From: Mycolicibacterium senegalense
GTDB lineage: Bacteria > Actinomycetota > Actinomycetes > Mycobacteriales > Mycobacteriaceae
Direction: 5' to 3'
Assembly (NCBI RefSeq): GCF_019645875.1
Contig: NZ_CP081000.1
Span: 4,216,001 to 4,280,000 of the forward strand
DNA length: 64,000 nt
Below the pieces are notes generated by a model. That model ran no database searches and was not told where the DNA came from. It was given only the letters and a program-made list of their open reading frames with translations. The position numbers and the translations under genes are program-made. Of this stretch, positions 25,264 to 33,012 are shown piece by piece (positions within the stretch are counted from its first letter, which is position 1; each line of letters opens with the position of its first letter).

Positions 25264-26049
25264 TCAACTGGTCAGCGCGTCGGGATGGTTGCGGAGCGCC
25301 CGTCGGGCGTAGTAGGCGAAATTGGCCTGGCTGCGCTTGGGCCGCAACGTCCAATCGTGGGCCTCGCGCGCCAACCGGGGTGGCAGGTCGGCGATCGTGC
25401 CGGCCGCCATGGCAGCCAGTTGCAGTTTGGCGCCGCGCTCGATCAGCATCGCCAGCGAGCACGATTCCTCGATGCTGGCTCCGGCGATCACGTGACCGTG
25501 GTGGGCCAGCAGGATGGCCTTCTTGTCCCCCAGTGCGGCACTGATGATCTCACCTTCCTCGTTGCCCACCGGAACGCCGGGCCAGTCAGCCAGGAAGGCG
25601 CAATCGTCATACAGCGGGGCAATGTCCATCTGTGATACCTGCAACGGAATTTCCAGCATCGACAGTGCGGCGACATGGAACGGGTGGGTGTGCACGATGC
25701 ACTGCACGTCGGGCCGCGCACGATAGATCCAGCTGTGGAATCGATTGGCGGGGTTCGCCATTCCTCCGCCTTCGAGAACGTTGAGATCCTCGTCGACCAG
25801 CAACAGGTTGTCTTCGGTGATCTCGTCGAAGCCCAGCCCGAGGCGTTGGGTGTAGTAGGTGCCCGGCTCCTCGGCTCGCGCGGTGATCTGGCCGGCCAGT
25901 CCGGAGTCGTGACCCGCGTCGAACAAGGCCCGGCAGGTCAAGGCCAGCTTCTGCCGCGTCGTCAGCGTCGACTCCTCGATATGGATGGACAACCCATCGA
26001 GCGCACGCTGCATCAGTACTTGTTTCGAATCACCAAGCGTGGTGGTCAT
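25264..26049 (-). CDS. Class II aldolase/adducin family protein
   Basis: The 261-residue protein has the class II aldolase/adducin fold: the zinc-site pair in VHTHPFHVAAL, a further histidine pair in LLAHHGHVIAG, and the upstream acidic loop FDEITEDNLLLVDEDL. Relatives include fuculose-phosphate aldolase and decarboxylases of similar fold. The ATG at 26049 (MTTTLGDSKQ) is preferred to 26091 because AAAGGAA lies upstream of it. It is the first gene of an operon with the DapA-like lyase, and its promoter overlaps an operator that recurs ahead of the divergent secreted protein. Confidence 0.88.
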   Translation of the reverse strand: MTTTLGDSKQVLMQRALDGLSIHIEESTLTTRQKLALTCRALFDAGHDSGLAGQITARAEEPGTYYTQRLGLGFDEITEDNLLLVDEDLNVLEGGGMANPANRFHSWIYRARPDVQCIVHTHPFHVAALSMLEIPLQVSQMDIAPLYDDCAFLADWPGVPVGNEEGEIISAALGDKKAILLAHHGHVIAGASIEESCSLAMLIERGAKLQLAAMAAGTIADLPPRLAREAHDWTLRPKRSQANFAYYARRALRNHPDALTS

Positions 26050-26096
26050 CTCGGCATTCCTTTCCGTGTTGAGGTTGCGGAGACACAACACGAACT

Positions 26097-26117
26097 GTAG
26101 GACACATTGTGTCCTTC
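26097..26117 (-). promoter_or_regulatory. Operator overlapping aldolase promoter
   Basis: GTAGGACAC-ATT-GTGTCCTTC is a dyad with one arm mismatch. On the minus strand its outer edge reads CCTACAGT, giving a -10-like TACAGT (26099-26094) about 45 bases ahead of the aldolase ATG. A bound repressor would cover the promoter. Confidence 0.72.
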
Positions 26118-26169
26118 GGTCAACCGCTGCGAACTGGCCGAAATGTCAGGCGCGAAATATCGCGTTTCC

Positions 26170-26192
26170 CGTAGGACACTTTGTGTCCTACG
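26170..26192 (+). promoter_or_regulatory. Operator overlapping secreted-protein promoter
   Basis: CGTAGGACAC-TTT-GTGTCCTACG is a perfect 10-base inverted repeat, the same site as at 26097. Its right edge forms a -10-like TACGAT (26189-26194) ahead of the secreted-protein gene. The centres of the two operators are 74 bases apart, close to seven helical turns. Confidence 0.75.
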
Positions 26193-26232
26193 ATTGAAAG
26201 CGTAGCCCGAAACATCGAAGGAGTGAAAAGCC

Positions 26233-26532
26233 ATGACGCACATCGCAACAACCGCGGCGTTATCCATCGGCGCGATCGCGAGCTGGCTCACGGTGGGAGC
26301 CGCTGTAAGCGCCGCCGCCCCCACCGGCCCGTCGGCAGCCGAAACGATCGCGCGCTTACAGGCCGACGGCAAGCGGGTGATCGTCAACAAGGTGGGCAGC
26401 GGCCCGCTCAGTGCGTGCACCGTGACCAACGTCCGCACAGTCGTGGTCCGGCCTCAGGCCAAGACCGTCACCATCCACGGCCTACCGGATTTCGAACCGA
26501 TCCCCACGGTGCACGTGAACCTCACATGCTGA
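26233..26532 (+). CDS. Small secreted protein, 99 aa
   Basis: This product has a signal peptide (MTHIATTAALSIGAIASWLT, then VGAAVSAAAP with an A-x-A type cleavage site near residue 29) and a mature part of about 70 residues. The two cysteines (SACTVTNVR and the very last residue, C99) could form one disulfide. It is exported by Sec and probably small and globular. No family function is known. GAAGGAGTG lies ten bases before the ATG. It shares its operator sequence with the divergent aldolase operon, which implies a role in the same stimulus or nutrient response. Confidence 0.82.
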   Translation: MTHIATTAALSIGAIASWLTVGAAVSAAAPTGPSAAETIARLQADGKRVIVNKVGSGPLSACTVTNVRTVVVRPQAKTVTIHGLPDFEPIPTVHVNLTC

Positions 26533-26560
26533 CGGTCCGCCGGCCCCGGAGCACGCGACG

Positions 26561-27088
26561 TCAGCGGTTACGGCCGTACTCGGTGTGGGTGATCACCAGA
26601 ACCTCGCTGGGTGCGCTCCCCCGCTGCCGAATCTGGTGCGGCAGGGACGCGTCGAAATAGGCGCAGTCACCGGCCTGAAGGACCACCAACTCGTCCTGGT
26701 ACCGCAGCTCCACGGTACCGGCATGAACGAACACCAATTCCTGGCCGGCGTGTTCGGGGTGGGGGTGGTCGGCGAACTTGAGCGTCGGCCGGACGACGAA
26801 CGGCGACATCGACTTTCCCAGCATCCCGGCGGCCACCGCCTGATACCGGTTGGTCCCCCGCTCACCGGCGCGGTCGACAGCCAACGTCGTGACCGCCGGA
26901 TCCTCGGAGAACAACTGTGCGACATCGACCTCGAGCGCGCGGGCCAGCTTCATCGCGACCGCGATCGACGGAGTGGAACGCTGTCGTTCGACCTTCGACA
27001 GGTAGCTCTTGGTCAATCCGGTTGCCTCGGCGAGCTGTTCGAGTGTCATACCGCGCTGTCGACGTACAGCGCGCAACAGGGCACTCAT
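26561..27088 (-). CDS. XRE-cupin transcriptional regulator
   Basis: This 175-residue regulator has an N-terminal Xre helix-turn-helix (residues about 6-60: MTLEQLAEATGLTKSYLSKVER) and a C-terminal cupin (ELVFVHAGTVELRY, GDCAYFDASLPHQI) that likely binds a small ligand or metal. The ATG at 27088 follows GGGAGGTGTC, a good ribosome binding site; the longer frame is not supported. A 9-base inverted repeat 46 bases upstream is probably its autoregulatory site. Cupin-type Xre proteins often control amine or fatty-acid catabolism, which fits the FadE pair upstream. Confidence 0.88.
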   Translation of the reverse strand: MSALLRAVRRQRGMTLEQLAEATGLTKSYLSKVERQRSTPSIAVAMKLARALEVDVAQLFSEDPAVTTLAVDRAGERGTNRYQAVAAGMLGKSMSPFVVRPTLKFADHPHPEHAGQELVFVHAGTVELRYQDELVVLQAGDCAYFDASLPHQIRQRGSAPSEVLVITHTEYGRNR

Positions 27089-27133
27089 GACACCTCCCGC
27101 AGCAGGCAAACGAACGACATGACCACATAGTCC

Positions 27134-27156
27134 CATATGACAGCCGGTGTCATATG
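27134..27156. promoter_or_regulatory. Perfect dyad upstream of XRE-cupin gene
   Basis: CATATGACA-GCCGG-TGTCATATG is a perfect 9-base inverted repeat in the gap between the acyl-CoA dehydrogenase stop and the regulator start. It is the likely binding site of the XRE-cupin protein. Confidence 0.75.
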
Positions 27157-27171
27157 GTCGACATTCCGACG

Positions 27172-28185
27172 CTAGCCGTCGGTGGCGGTGACCAACGCCC
27201 ACAACTTGTCGGCGCCCGCCTGGGTGGCATAGTCACTCAGGACCTGGTCCCAATGAGCCACCGAGCCGTACTCCGAACGCCAGGACAGGGCGGGCATGGT
27301 GAACTCGTGCAATCTGTGCTCGAGCGTGGTGCCGATCGCCCCGTGCACCTGGTGAGCGTTGCGCACCACCACCGAAGTGGCATGCCCGACACACGAACGT
27401 GCGACGGCGACAAGGAAATCCAGGTGTGACGACGACCAGTCCGATCGCAGCGCCGCGGCCAGCGCACCCTCGGTAGCCGCGCGAGCCAGGGCCGATTCGG
27501 CCGCGATGTCGGCCACCAGATTCTGCACGGCCTGAAACTTGGCCAGCGGCCGGCCGAATTGCGTGCGTTCGCGGGTGTGCGCCACCGACAGCTCCAGAAT
27601 CCGGTCCAGCACCGCACACACCTGAACCGCGCGCACCAGGGCAGCGCGTTGTGCGAACTGTTCGGCCACGTGGGCGTGCACCGGGTTTCCGGTCAATGTC
27701 GCGAGGTCCACGCGGACGTCGTCGCGCGGCTCCCCGGCGTTGTTGTGTCCGGCGGTCATCGACAGCGACGCGGTGTCCACGTCGGCCACGCGGTAGTCCG
27801 TGCCGTCGCTGAAGAGCAGCACCACCTTTTCGGAGTAGGACGCCCACGGCACGGCCCGCGCGGAACCGTCAGCGTCGAGCAGGCATGCCGTGCGCCGGGC
27901 GTCGTCGACCTCGCTCCCCGCGGTCTCCAACAACCAGCAGGCCAGCAGATCGTGTTCGGCCAGCGGGATCTGCACCCCGTGCCAGGCGGCCGCCCGCAGC
28001 AACTCGACCGCCTCGGCCCAACCGGCCCCACTGCCGCCGGTCTCCTCGGACCCGGTCAACCGCACCAGACCGAGTTCGCCCAGCCGGCCCCACAATTCGG
28101 CGATGGCCTCACCGGGTGCATGCTGTTCGCGATGCGCGGCGAATACCGCCGACATCATCTCCACCAGTTCGGCGTCGACACTCAT
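27172..28185 (-). CDS. Acyl-CoA dehydrogenase, small (beta-type) subunit
   Basis: The 337-residue protein is acyl-CoA dehydrogenase-like but shorter and more divergent than the partner upstream. The C-terminal helical bundle is recognisable (VAHTRERTQFGRPLAKFQAVQN, then NAHQVHGAIGTTLEHRLHEF). The N-terminal half shows EETGGSGAGWAEAVELL. It overlaps the 378-residue gene by 4 bases (ATGA), so the two are co-translated. Mycobacterial FadE pairs with this arrangement form alpha2-beta2 heterotetramers in steroid side-chain breakdown. The substrate here is unknown. Confidence 0.87.
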   Translation of the reverse strand: MSVDAELVEMMSAVFAAHREQHAPGEAIAELWGRLGELGLVRLTGSEETGGSGAGWAEAVELLRAAAWHGVQIPLAEHDLLACWLLETAGSEVDDARRTACLLDADGSARAVPWASYSEKVVLLFSDGTDYRVADVDTASLSMTAGHNNAGEPRDDVRVDLATLTGNPVHAHVAEQFAQRAALVRAVQVCAVLDRILELSVAHTRERTQFGRPLAKFQAVQNLVADIAAESALARAATEGALAAALRSDWSSSHLDFLVAVARSCVGHATSVVVRNAHQVHGAIGTTLEHRLHEFTMPALSWRSEYGSVAHWDQVLSDYATQAGADKLWALVTATDG

Positions 28186-29318
28186 CTCATCCCCAGTCCC
28201 CGCGCGATGACCCCGCGCAACACCTCGTTGGTGCCGCCCCGCAGGGTGAATCCCGGACGCTGGACCACCGCATCGGCCAGCATCGCGTCGTACCCGTCGT
28301 CTCCGGTCTCACCGAGCACGTCGGCGAAATCAGCGATGTCACCTTCGGTGGCGGTGCCCAGCACCTTGACCACGGCCGCGGCGGTGTCGGCCGGTTCGTG
28401 ACGCTCCAGCGCTCCGGCGACCGCCATCGACATCTGGTGCAGGCCGGTGATGCGAGCCAGGTAGCGCCCCAGGTCGGTGTGGCGCGGCAAGGACCCGTCA
28501 CGCATGTGCGTGGCCATGTCGGCCAGCAGCGGGAACGTCGACAGGAAACGCTCGGGCCCGCTGCGTTCGAAGCTCAGCTCCGAAGTCACCTGCTGCCAAC
28601 CGTTGCCGATGGTGCCGAACACCATGGCGTCGGGCACGAACACCTCGTCGAGGATCACCTCGTTGAAATGGTGCTTGCCGTTCATCGAAATGATGGGCCG
28701 AATGTCGACACCCGGTGCGCGCAGGTCGACGATGAACTGGCTCAGGCCGTCGTGGCGGTGCGCCGGATCCACCGGCGCACTGCGGGCCAGGCAGATGAAG
28801 GCGTGGGCCAGGTGCGCCCCCGACGTCCACACCTTGGCTCCGGTGATCGCCCAGCCACCGTCCACCTGAACCGCCTTGGTGCGCACGCTGGCCAGGTCCG
28901 AACCGGAGTCCGGCTCACTCATCCCGATACCGAAATAGCACTCGCCATTGGCAATGGCGGGCAAGAACTTTCGCCGCTGCTCCTCGGTGCCGTACTTCAG
29001 CAACGACGGAACGATCTGCCGGTCGGCGATCCAGTGCGCACCCACCGGCGCGCCCGCCGCAAGGAGCTCCTCGGTGACCACGAACCGTTCCTGGTGACTG
29101 CGCCCGTGCCCGCCGTATTCGACGGGCACCGTCATACCCAGCCAGCCGCGGGCGGCCAACGCCCGGCTGAAGTCCTCGTCCCAACCCGTCAGCCAGCTGT
29201 CGGCATACCGGCCGATCGTTCCGGCCCGCTGCTGCTCGGCGATGAACTGTCGCACCTGCAGCCGCAACTCGTCGAGCGCATTCGGGTCGCCGGCCACCGG
29301 CGGCACCAACCTGGTCAT
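28182..29318 (-). CDS. Acyl-CoA dehydrogenase, large (alpha-type) subunit
   Basis: The 378-residue flavoprotein has all the usual acyl-CoA dehydrogenase elements: GYFGIGMSEPDSGSDLAS-type FAD loop (here ECYFGIGMSEPDSGSDLA), WAITGAKVWTSGAHLAHAF, and C-terminal FTLRGGTNEVLRGVIARGLG. The catalytic Glu is not placed with certainty. It begins at ATG 29318 and its stop overlaps the smaller dehydrogenase gene. Together they probably oxidise a bulky acyl-CoA. The gene is divergent from mrx1, and no regulator lies between. Confidence 0.92.
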   Translation of the reverse strand: MTRLVPPVAGDPNALDELRLQVRQFIAEQQRAGTIGRYADSWLTGWDEDFSRALAARGWLGMTVPVEYGGHGRSHQERFVVTEELLAAGAPVGAHWIADRQIVPSLLKYGTEEQRRKFLPAIANGECYFGIGMSEPDSGSDLASVRTKAVQVDGGWAITGAKVWTSGAHLAHAFICLARSAPVDPAHRHDGLSQFIVDLRAPGVDIRPIISMNGKHHFNEVILDEVFVPDAMVFGTIGNGWQQVTSELSFERSGPERFLSTFPLLADMATHMRDGSLPRHTDLGRYLARITGLHQMSMAVAGALERHEPADTAAAVVKVLGTATEGDIADFADVLGETGDDGYDAMLADAVVQRPGFTLRGGTNEVLRGVIARGLGMR

Positions 29319-29418
29319 GTTCAGCTCCGTCCACTGCGGATTAGCAACTTACCGCTGGCCGCGGGAGACCTGCGTCACCGCGGGCATCAGACGACGTTTC
29401 GGCTACGTTATGTGCACT

Positions 29419-29664
29419 ATGACTGCTACTCCGGCACTGACCATGTACACCACGACGTGGTGCGGCTACTGCTCGCGACTCAAGATGGCCCTGAAGTCAG
29501 AAGGCATCACCTGGACCGAGGTCGACATCGAGCAGGATCCGGCCGCCGCGGAGTTCGTCGGCTCGGTCAACAACGGCAACCATGTGGTGCCGACGGTGAA
29601 GTTCGCCGACGGGTCCACGCTGACCAACCCCACCATCAAGCAGGTCAAGGCCAAGCTGGGCTGA
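29419..29664 (+). CDS. mrx1: Mycoredoxin-1
   Basis: This 81-residue glutaredoxin-like protein has the CGYC active site at residues 15-18 (TTWCGYCSRLK) and the cis-proline loop VVPTVKFADGS. Mycoredoxin-1 reduces mycothiol mixed disulfides. Position beside nudC matches M. tuberculosis Rv3198A. No Shine-Dalgarno is seen, but a -10-like TACGTT (29404-29409) lies nine bases before the ATG, so the message may be leaderless or nearly so. Its stop is six bases from the stop of convergent nudC. Confidence 0.95.
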   Translation: MTATPALTMYTTTWCGYCSRLKMALKSEGITWTEVDIEQDPAAAEFVGSVNNGNHVVPTVKFADGSTLTNPTIKQVKAKLG

Positions 29665-29670
29665 GGACCG

Positions 29671-30651
29671 TCAGTCCAGGGCCGCCCAGGATTCAATGAT
29701 TTCGCGGGCGATCGAGATCGACCCGGGCAGCAGCAAGCGCGACCTGGAACCGTCCGCCGCACTCCAGTCGCCCTGATCCAGTGCCTCACGGATCTCGGTC
29801 CGGGTGAACCAGTCGGCCTCGGCGATCTCGCCGTCGTTGAACGAGAACGGCTGCTCGGGATCGGCGACCGCGTGGAAGCCCACCATCAGCGACCGGGGAA
29901 ACGGCCAGGGCTGGCTGCCCAGATACTGCACATCGGTGACCGTGAGGCCGACCTCCTCGGCAATCTCTCGCGCCACACAGGTCTCGAACGACTCACCGGC
30001 CTCGACGAAGCCGGCCAGGATCGAGAACAACCGCTCTGGCCATGCCGTCTGCCGGGCCAGCACCGCGCGGTCATGGCCGTCATGAACCAGACAGATCACC
30101 GCCGGGTCGATCCGGGGGAACTCCTCGTGACCGGTAACCGGATCGACCCGCGACCAGCCGCCTTTCGCCGACCGCGTCACCGCACCGTCGACCGCGCTGA
30201 ACCGGGCTCGGTCATGCCAGTTCAGCAACGCCGTGGCGGTAGCCACCAACTGCGCACTGACATCGTCGAACACCTCACCGGCCCGGCGTAGATCGAGCAC
30301 CTCGACCGGCTGGTCCGGGTCGTCCGGCCCCTCCAGGGCACTGCGGATACCCCAGACATGCCGGCCGTCGGCCAACCGGCCCAGGAACACCGCGTGCTCA
30401 GGCGGCTTGTCGCCACCCAGGCTGGACGCCTTGCCCAGCACCACCTGGCCACCGGAGATCAGTACCTGGTTGCGCCGGTCGACCCGCAGCAGCAACGCGT
30501 CCTGCCACCCCTCGGTCGCGGCATCGATGTCGGTACGCAGGGCGTCGGCCCGGTCGGCGCCGACCCGCGAGAGCAGAGGCACGTTGCGCAGGCCGAAGGT
30601 GAGGCGTTGCGTCATCCCCCGGTCGCTGCGCTCCTGCCCGCCGACGGTCAT
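29671..30651 (-). CDS. nudC: NADH pyrophosphatase NudC
   Basis: The 326-residue protein has the Nudix box GFVEAGESFETCVAREIAEE-VGL and the NADH-pyrophosphatase signature SQPWPFPRSLM just after. It hydrolyses NAD(H) to NMN(H) plus AMP and can remove NAD caps from RNA in other bacteria. The zinc-ribbon cysteines of E. coli NudC are absent (the segment reads ARFSAVDG...GWSRVDPVTG), as is normal for mycobacteria. The ATG at 30651 overlaps the stop of the channel gene (ATGA); an internal ATG at 30615 (MTQRLTFG) is an alternative start. Confidence 0.94.
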   Translation of the reverse strand: MTVGGQERSDRGMTQRLTFGLRNVPLLSRVGADRADALRTDIDAATEGWQDALLLRVDRRNQVLISGGQVVLGKASSLGGDKPPEHAVFLGRLADGRHVWGIRSALEGPDDPDQPVEVLDLRRAGEVFDDVSAQLVATATALLNWHDRARFSAVDGAVTRSAKGGWSRVDPVTGHEEFPRIDPAVICLVHDGHDRAVLARQTAWPERLFSILAGFVEAGESFETCVAREIAEEVGLTVTDVQYLGSQPWPFPRSLMVGFHAVADPEQPFSFNDGEIAEADWFTRTEIREALDQGDWSAADGSRSRLLLPGSISIAREIIESWAALD

Positions 30652-31742
30652 CGCTCGGCGTCCGCGCTGCGGATGTACAGCAGCCGGTCGCCGGCCTCCA
30701 GCGCGTCGACCTCCGGCGCGTCGACCCGCACCAACCGGCCCTCACGCACCACACCCAGCACGATGTCGTGCAGATGGCGCGGAGAGCCGCCCTCCTCCTT
30801 GGGCGTGACCTCACGCTCGGCGATGGCGAATCCGGCATCCGGTGTCAGCAGATCCTCCATCATCTCCACCACGCTGGGCGTCTGCGTCGCGATGCCGAGT
30901 AGGCGACCCGCGGTCTCCGACGACACCACCGTGGAATCAGCACCGGACTGCTTGAGCAGATGCAGGTTGTCCGACTCCCGCACCGCGGCGATGATCTTGG
31001 CCTTGGGCGCCAACTCGCGGGCGGTCAACGTGACCAGGACCGCGCTGGCGTCGTTGTCGGCCGCGACGATGATCGACTTCGCGTGCTGGGCACCGGCCAG
31101 CCGCAGCACACTGGAATTCGTGGCATCGCCGTGCACGGTCACCAGCCCTGCGCCTTTGGCCCGTTCCAGCGCGGCCGCGTTCTCGTCAACGACGACGATG
31201 TCGGCCGGCGACACCTCGTCACCGACCATTGCGGCGACCGCCGTCCGGCCCTTGGTGCCGTATCCGACGACGACGGTGTGGTTACGCACTTTGTTCCTCC
31301 ATCGCTGAATCTTCAGCGCCTGCCGGGATTGGGTGGTCAGGGTTTCCACGGTGGTACCGATGAGGACGATCAGGAAGGCCACCCGCAGCGGCGTGATGAT
31401 GATGACGTTCACCAACCGCGCCGAGTCGGTATACGGCGTGATGTCGCCGTAGCCGGTCGTCGACAAGGACACCGTGGCGTAGTACAGGCAGTCCAAAAAC
31501 GACAGCGGATTGTTCGCGTCGGGCACGCTGTCGTTGTCGCGATAGCCGTAACGATCCGCGTAGACGATGAGCACCGCGGCGAACAGGGCGCCCATCGCGT
31601 ACAGCACCCGCATGAAGATCTTGCGGGCCGGGCTGACGAACGGCTCCGGGATGCGCAACACATCGACGAGCGCGGCGTCCGGGCGCGAAGTCAGGTTCGA
31701 GTCGATTGCGGCGAGGCGGCGCCGCAGCCTGCCTTTAGCCAC
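30648..31742 (-). CDS. Potassium channel with RCK (TrkA) domains
   Basis: The 364-residue protein (Rv3200c type) has two membrane helices around a pore loop with the selectivity filter TTGYGD, then an RCK/TrkA-N Rossmann domain (VVVGYGTKGRTAV, then IVVDENAAALERAK) and a C-terminal TrkA-C domain. It is a two-TM potassium channel gated by a cytosolic nucleotide- or ion-binding ring. The N-terminus (MAKGRLRRRLAAIDSN) is basic and cytosolic. The stop overlaps the nudC start, so the two are translationally coupled. Confidence 0.92.
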   Translation of the reverse strand: MAKGRLRRRLAAIDSNLTSRPDAALVDVLRIPEPFVSPARKIFMRVLYAMGALFAAVLIVYADRYGYRDNDSVPDANNPLSFLDCLYYATVSLSTTGYGDITPYTDSARLVNVIIITPLRVAFLIVLIGTTVETLTTQSRQALKIQRWRNKVRNHTVVVGYGTKGRTAVAAMVGDEVSPADIVVVDENAAALERAKGAGLVTVHGDATNSSVLRLAGAQHAKSIIVAADNDASAVLVTLTARELAPKAKIIAAVRESDNLHLLKQSGADSTVVSSETAGRLLGIATQTPSVVEMMEDLLTPDAGFAIAEREVTPKEEGGSPRHLHDIVLGVVREGRLVRVDAPEVDALEAGDRLLYIRSADAER

Positions 31743-31817
31743 GCGACCCCATCATCGAGCAAAGCACCCCGGGGCGTGCCGGGATCGTTCCGATCAGACG
31801 CACGCCACAATGTAACC

Positions 31818-32207
31818 ATGACCGCACCCGAGGCTCAGCGGATCTCCGCCGCACCCGCCGCCCAACGTATGGCCGCCCTGCTGCTGGGCATGGGCACCCT
31901 GCACTTCGTCGCGCCCAAACCCTTCGACACGATCATTCCGGCCGAGTTGCCCGGCAGCGCGCGCTTCTACACGTATGCCTCGGGGGTCGGTGAATTGGCG
32001 ACCGGCGCGCTCCTGGCCGTGCCCCGCACCCGGCGCCTGGGCGCCCTGGCGGCCGTCGCACTGTTCCTCGCGGTGTTCCCCGGCAACCTGAACATGGTCC
32101 GGCTGTGGTGGGACAAGCCGTGGCCCATGCGGATCGTGGCAATCGCGCGGCTCCCGCTGCAGATTCCGATGATCACCTCGGCGTTGCGGGTGTACCGCAA
32201 CTCCTAG
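31818..32207 (+). CDS. DoxX-like small membrane protein
   Basis: This 129-residue protein has four hydrophobic segments and resembles the DoxX/DoxX-like family: MAALLLGMGTLHFVAPKPFD, GVGELATGALLAVP, ALAAVALFLAVFPGNLNM. It probably sits in the cytoplasmic membrane; relatives are linked to thiol or quinone redox, but function here is unknown. The ATG at 31818 follows AATGTAACC with no obvious ribosome binding site. It is divergent from the K+ channel gene, with a 75-base gap. Confidence 0.8.
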   Translation: MTAPEAQRISAAPAAQRMAALLLGMGTLHFVAPKPFDTIIPAELPGSARFYTYASGVGELATGALLAVPRTRRLGALAAVALFLAVFPGNLNMVRLWWDKPWPMRIVAIARLPLQIPMITSALRVYRNS

Positions 32208-32228
32208 CTCCTTCCGCCTGCCGCCGAG

Positions 32229-32247
32229 TTTGGCAAGGCTAACGTTG
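32229..32247. promoter_or_regulatory. Possible IdeR-like iron box
   Basis: TTTGGCAAGGCTAACGTTG matches 13 of the 19 positions of the mycobacterial IdeR box TTAGGTTAGGCTAACCTAA, including the core AGGCTAAC. It lies 37 bases upstream of the VIT-family transporter start. The match was judged by eye and is suggestive only. Confidence 0.35.
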
Positions 32248-32283
32248 CTGGTGGCGTGCAGTTTTCGCCGATATCGTCGGACT

Positions 32284-32997
32284 GTGACGATCCCCAACCA
32301 TCCAGCCGAGCCACACGTCGGTTCCCTCTCGTCGAAACTGAACTGGCTTCGCGCCGGGGTGTTGGGCGCGAACGACGGCATCGTCTCCACGGCCGGCATC
32401 GTCGTGGGTGTAGCGGCCGCCACAGCGGAGAAGGCGCCGATTTTCACCGCGGGCGTCGCCGGCCTGGCCGCGGGTGCGGTGTCGATGGCGTTGGGTGAGT
32501 ACGTCTCGGTGAGCACGCAACGGGACACCGAGCGCGCGTTGCTGCGCAAGGAGCGCCGCGAGTTGCGCGACGACCCGGCTGCCGAACTGGACGAACTGGC
32601 GGCTCTGTACGAGGCGAAGGGACTGTCGACGGCCACCGCGCGCACGGTGGCCGAGGAGCTGACCGATCATGATGCCTTCGCCGCGCACGCGGAGGTCGAA
32701 TTGGGCATCGATCCCGCGGAACTGACGAATCCGTGGCAGGCCGCTGCGTCCTCGGCCCTGTCGTTCACCATCGGTGCGCTGTTGCCGCTCATCGCGATCC
32801 TGGTACCGCCGACGACGTGGCGGATTCCGGTGACCGTGGTGGCCGTGCTGCTGGCGCTGATGCTCACCGGGGCGGTATCGGCGGGGCTGGGCGGGGCACC
32901 GAAGGGACGCGCCGTGTTGCGCAACGTGATCGGTGGCGGCCTGGCGCTGGCGATCACGTATCTGATCGGCCTGCTGGTGGGGACCGCCGTCACCTGA
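32284..32997 (+). CDS. VIT/CCC1 family metal transporter
   Basis: The 237-residue protein belongs to the VIT1/CCC1 family of Fe2+/Mn2+ exporters. Signature segments are LNWLRAGVLGANDGIVSTAG at the first helix and GAVSMALGEYVSVSTQRDTE, whose Met and Glu residues line the metal path in VIT1. A charged helical cytosolic section follows (RKERRELRDDP), then three C-terminal helices. GTG at 32284 starts at the usual N-terminus; the longer frame from 32230 overlaps the promoter region. Function is probably iron or manganese efflux. Confidence 0.92.
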   Translation: MTIPNHPAEPHVGSLSSKLNWLRAGVLGANDGIVSTAGIVVGVAAATAEKAPIFTAGVAGLAAGAVSMALGEYVSVSTQRDTERALLRKERRELRDDPAAELDELAALYEAKGLSTATARTVAEELTDHDAFAAHAEVELGIDPAELTNPWQAAASSALSFTIGALLPLIAILVPPTTWRIPVTVVAVLLALMLTGAVSAGLGGAPKGRAVLRNVIGGGLALAITYLIGLLVGTAVT

Positions 32998-33012
32998 CGC
33001 CGGCCTGCGGCG

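Noticed and set aside
27885..29699. 604-codon frame opposite the FadE pair and across mrx1
   Set aside because: It spans real genes on both strands and its translation is composed of Arg/His/Pro-rich sequence without domains.
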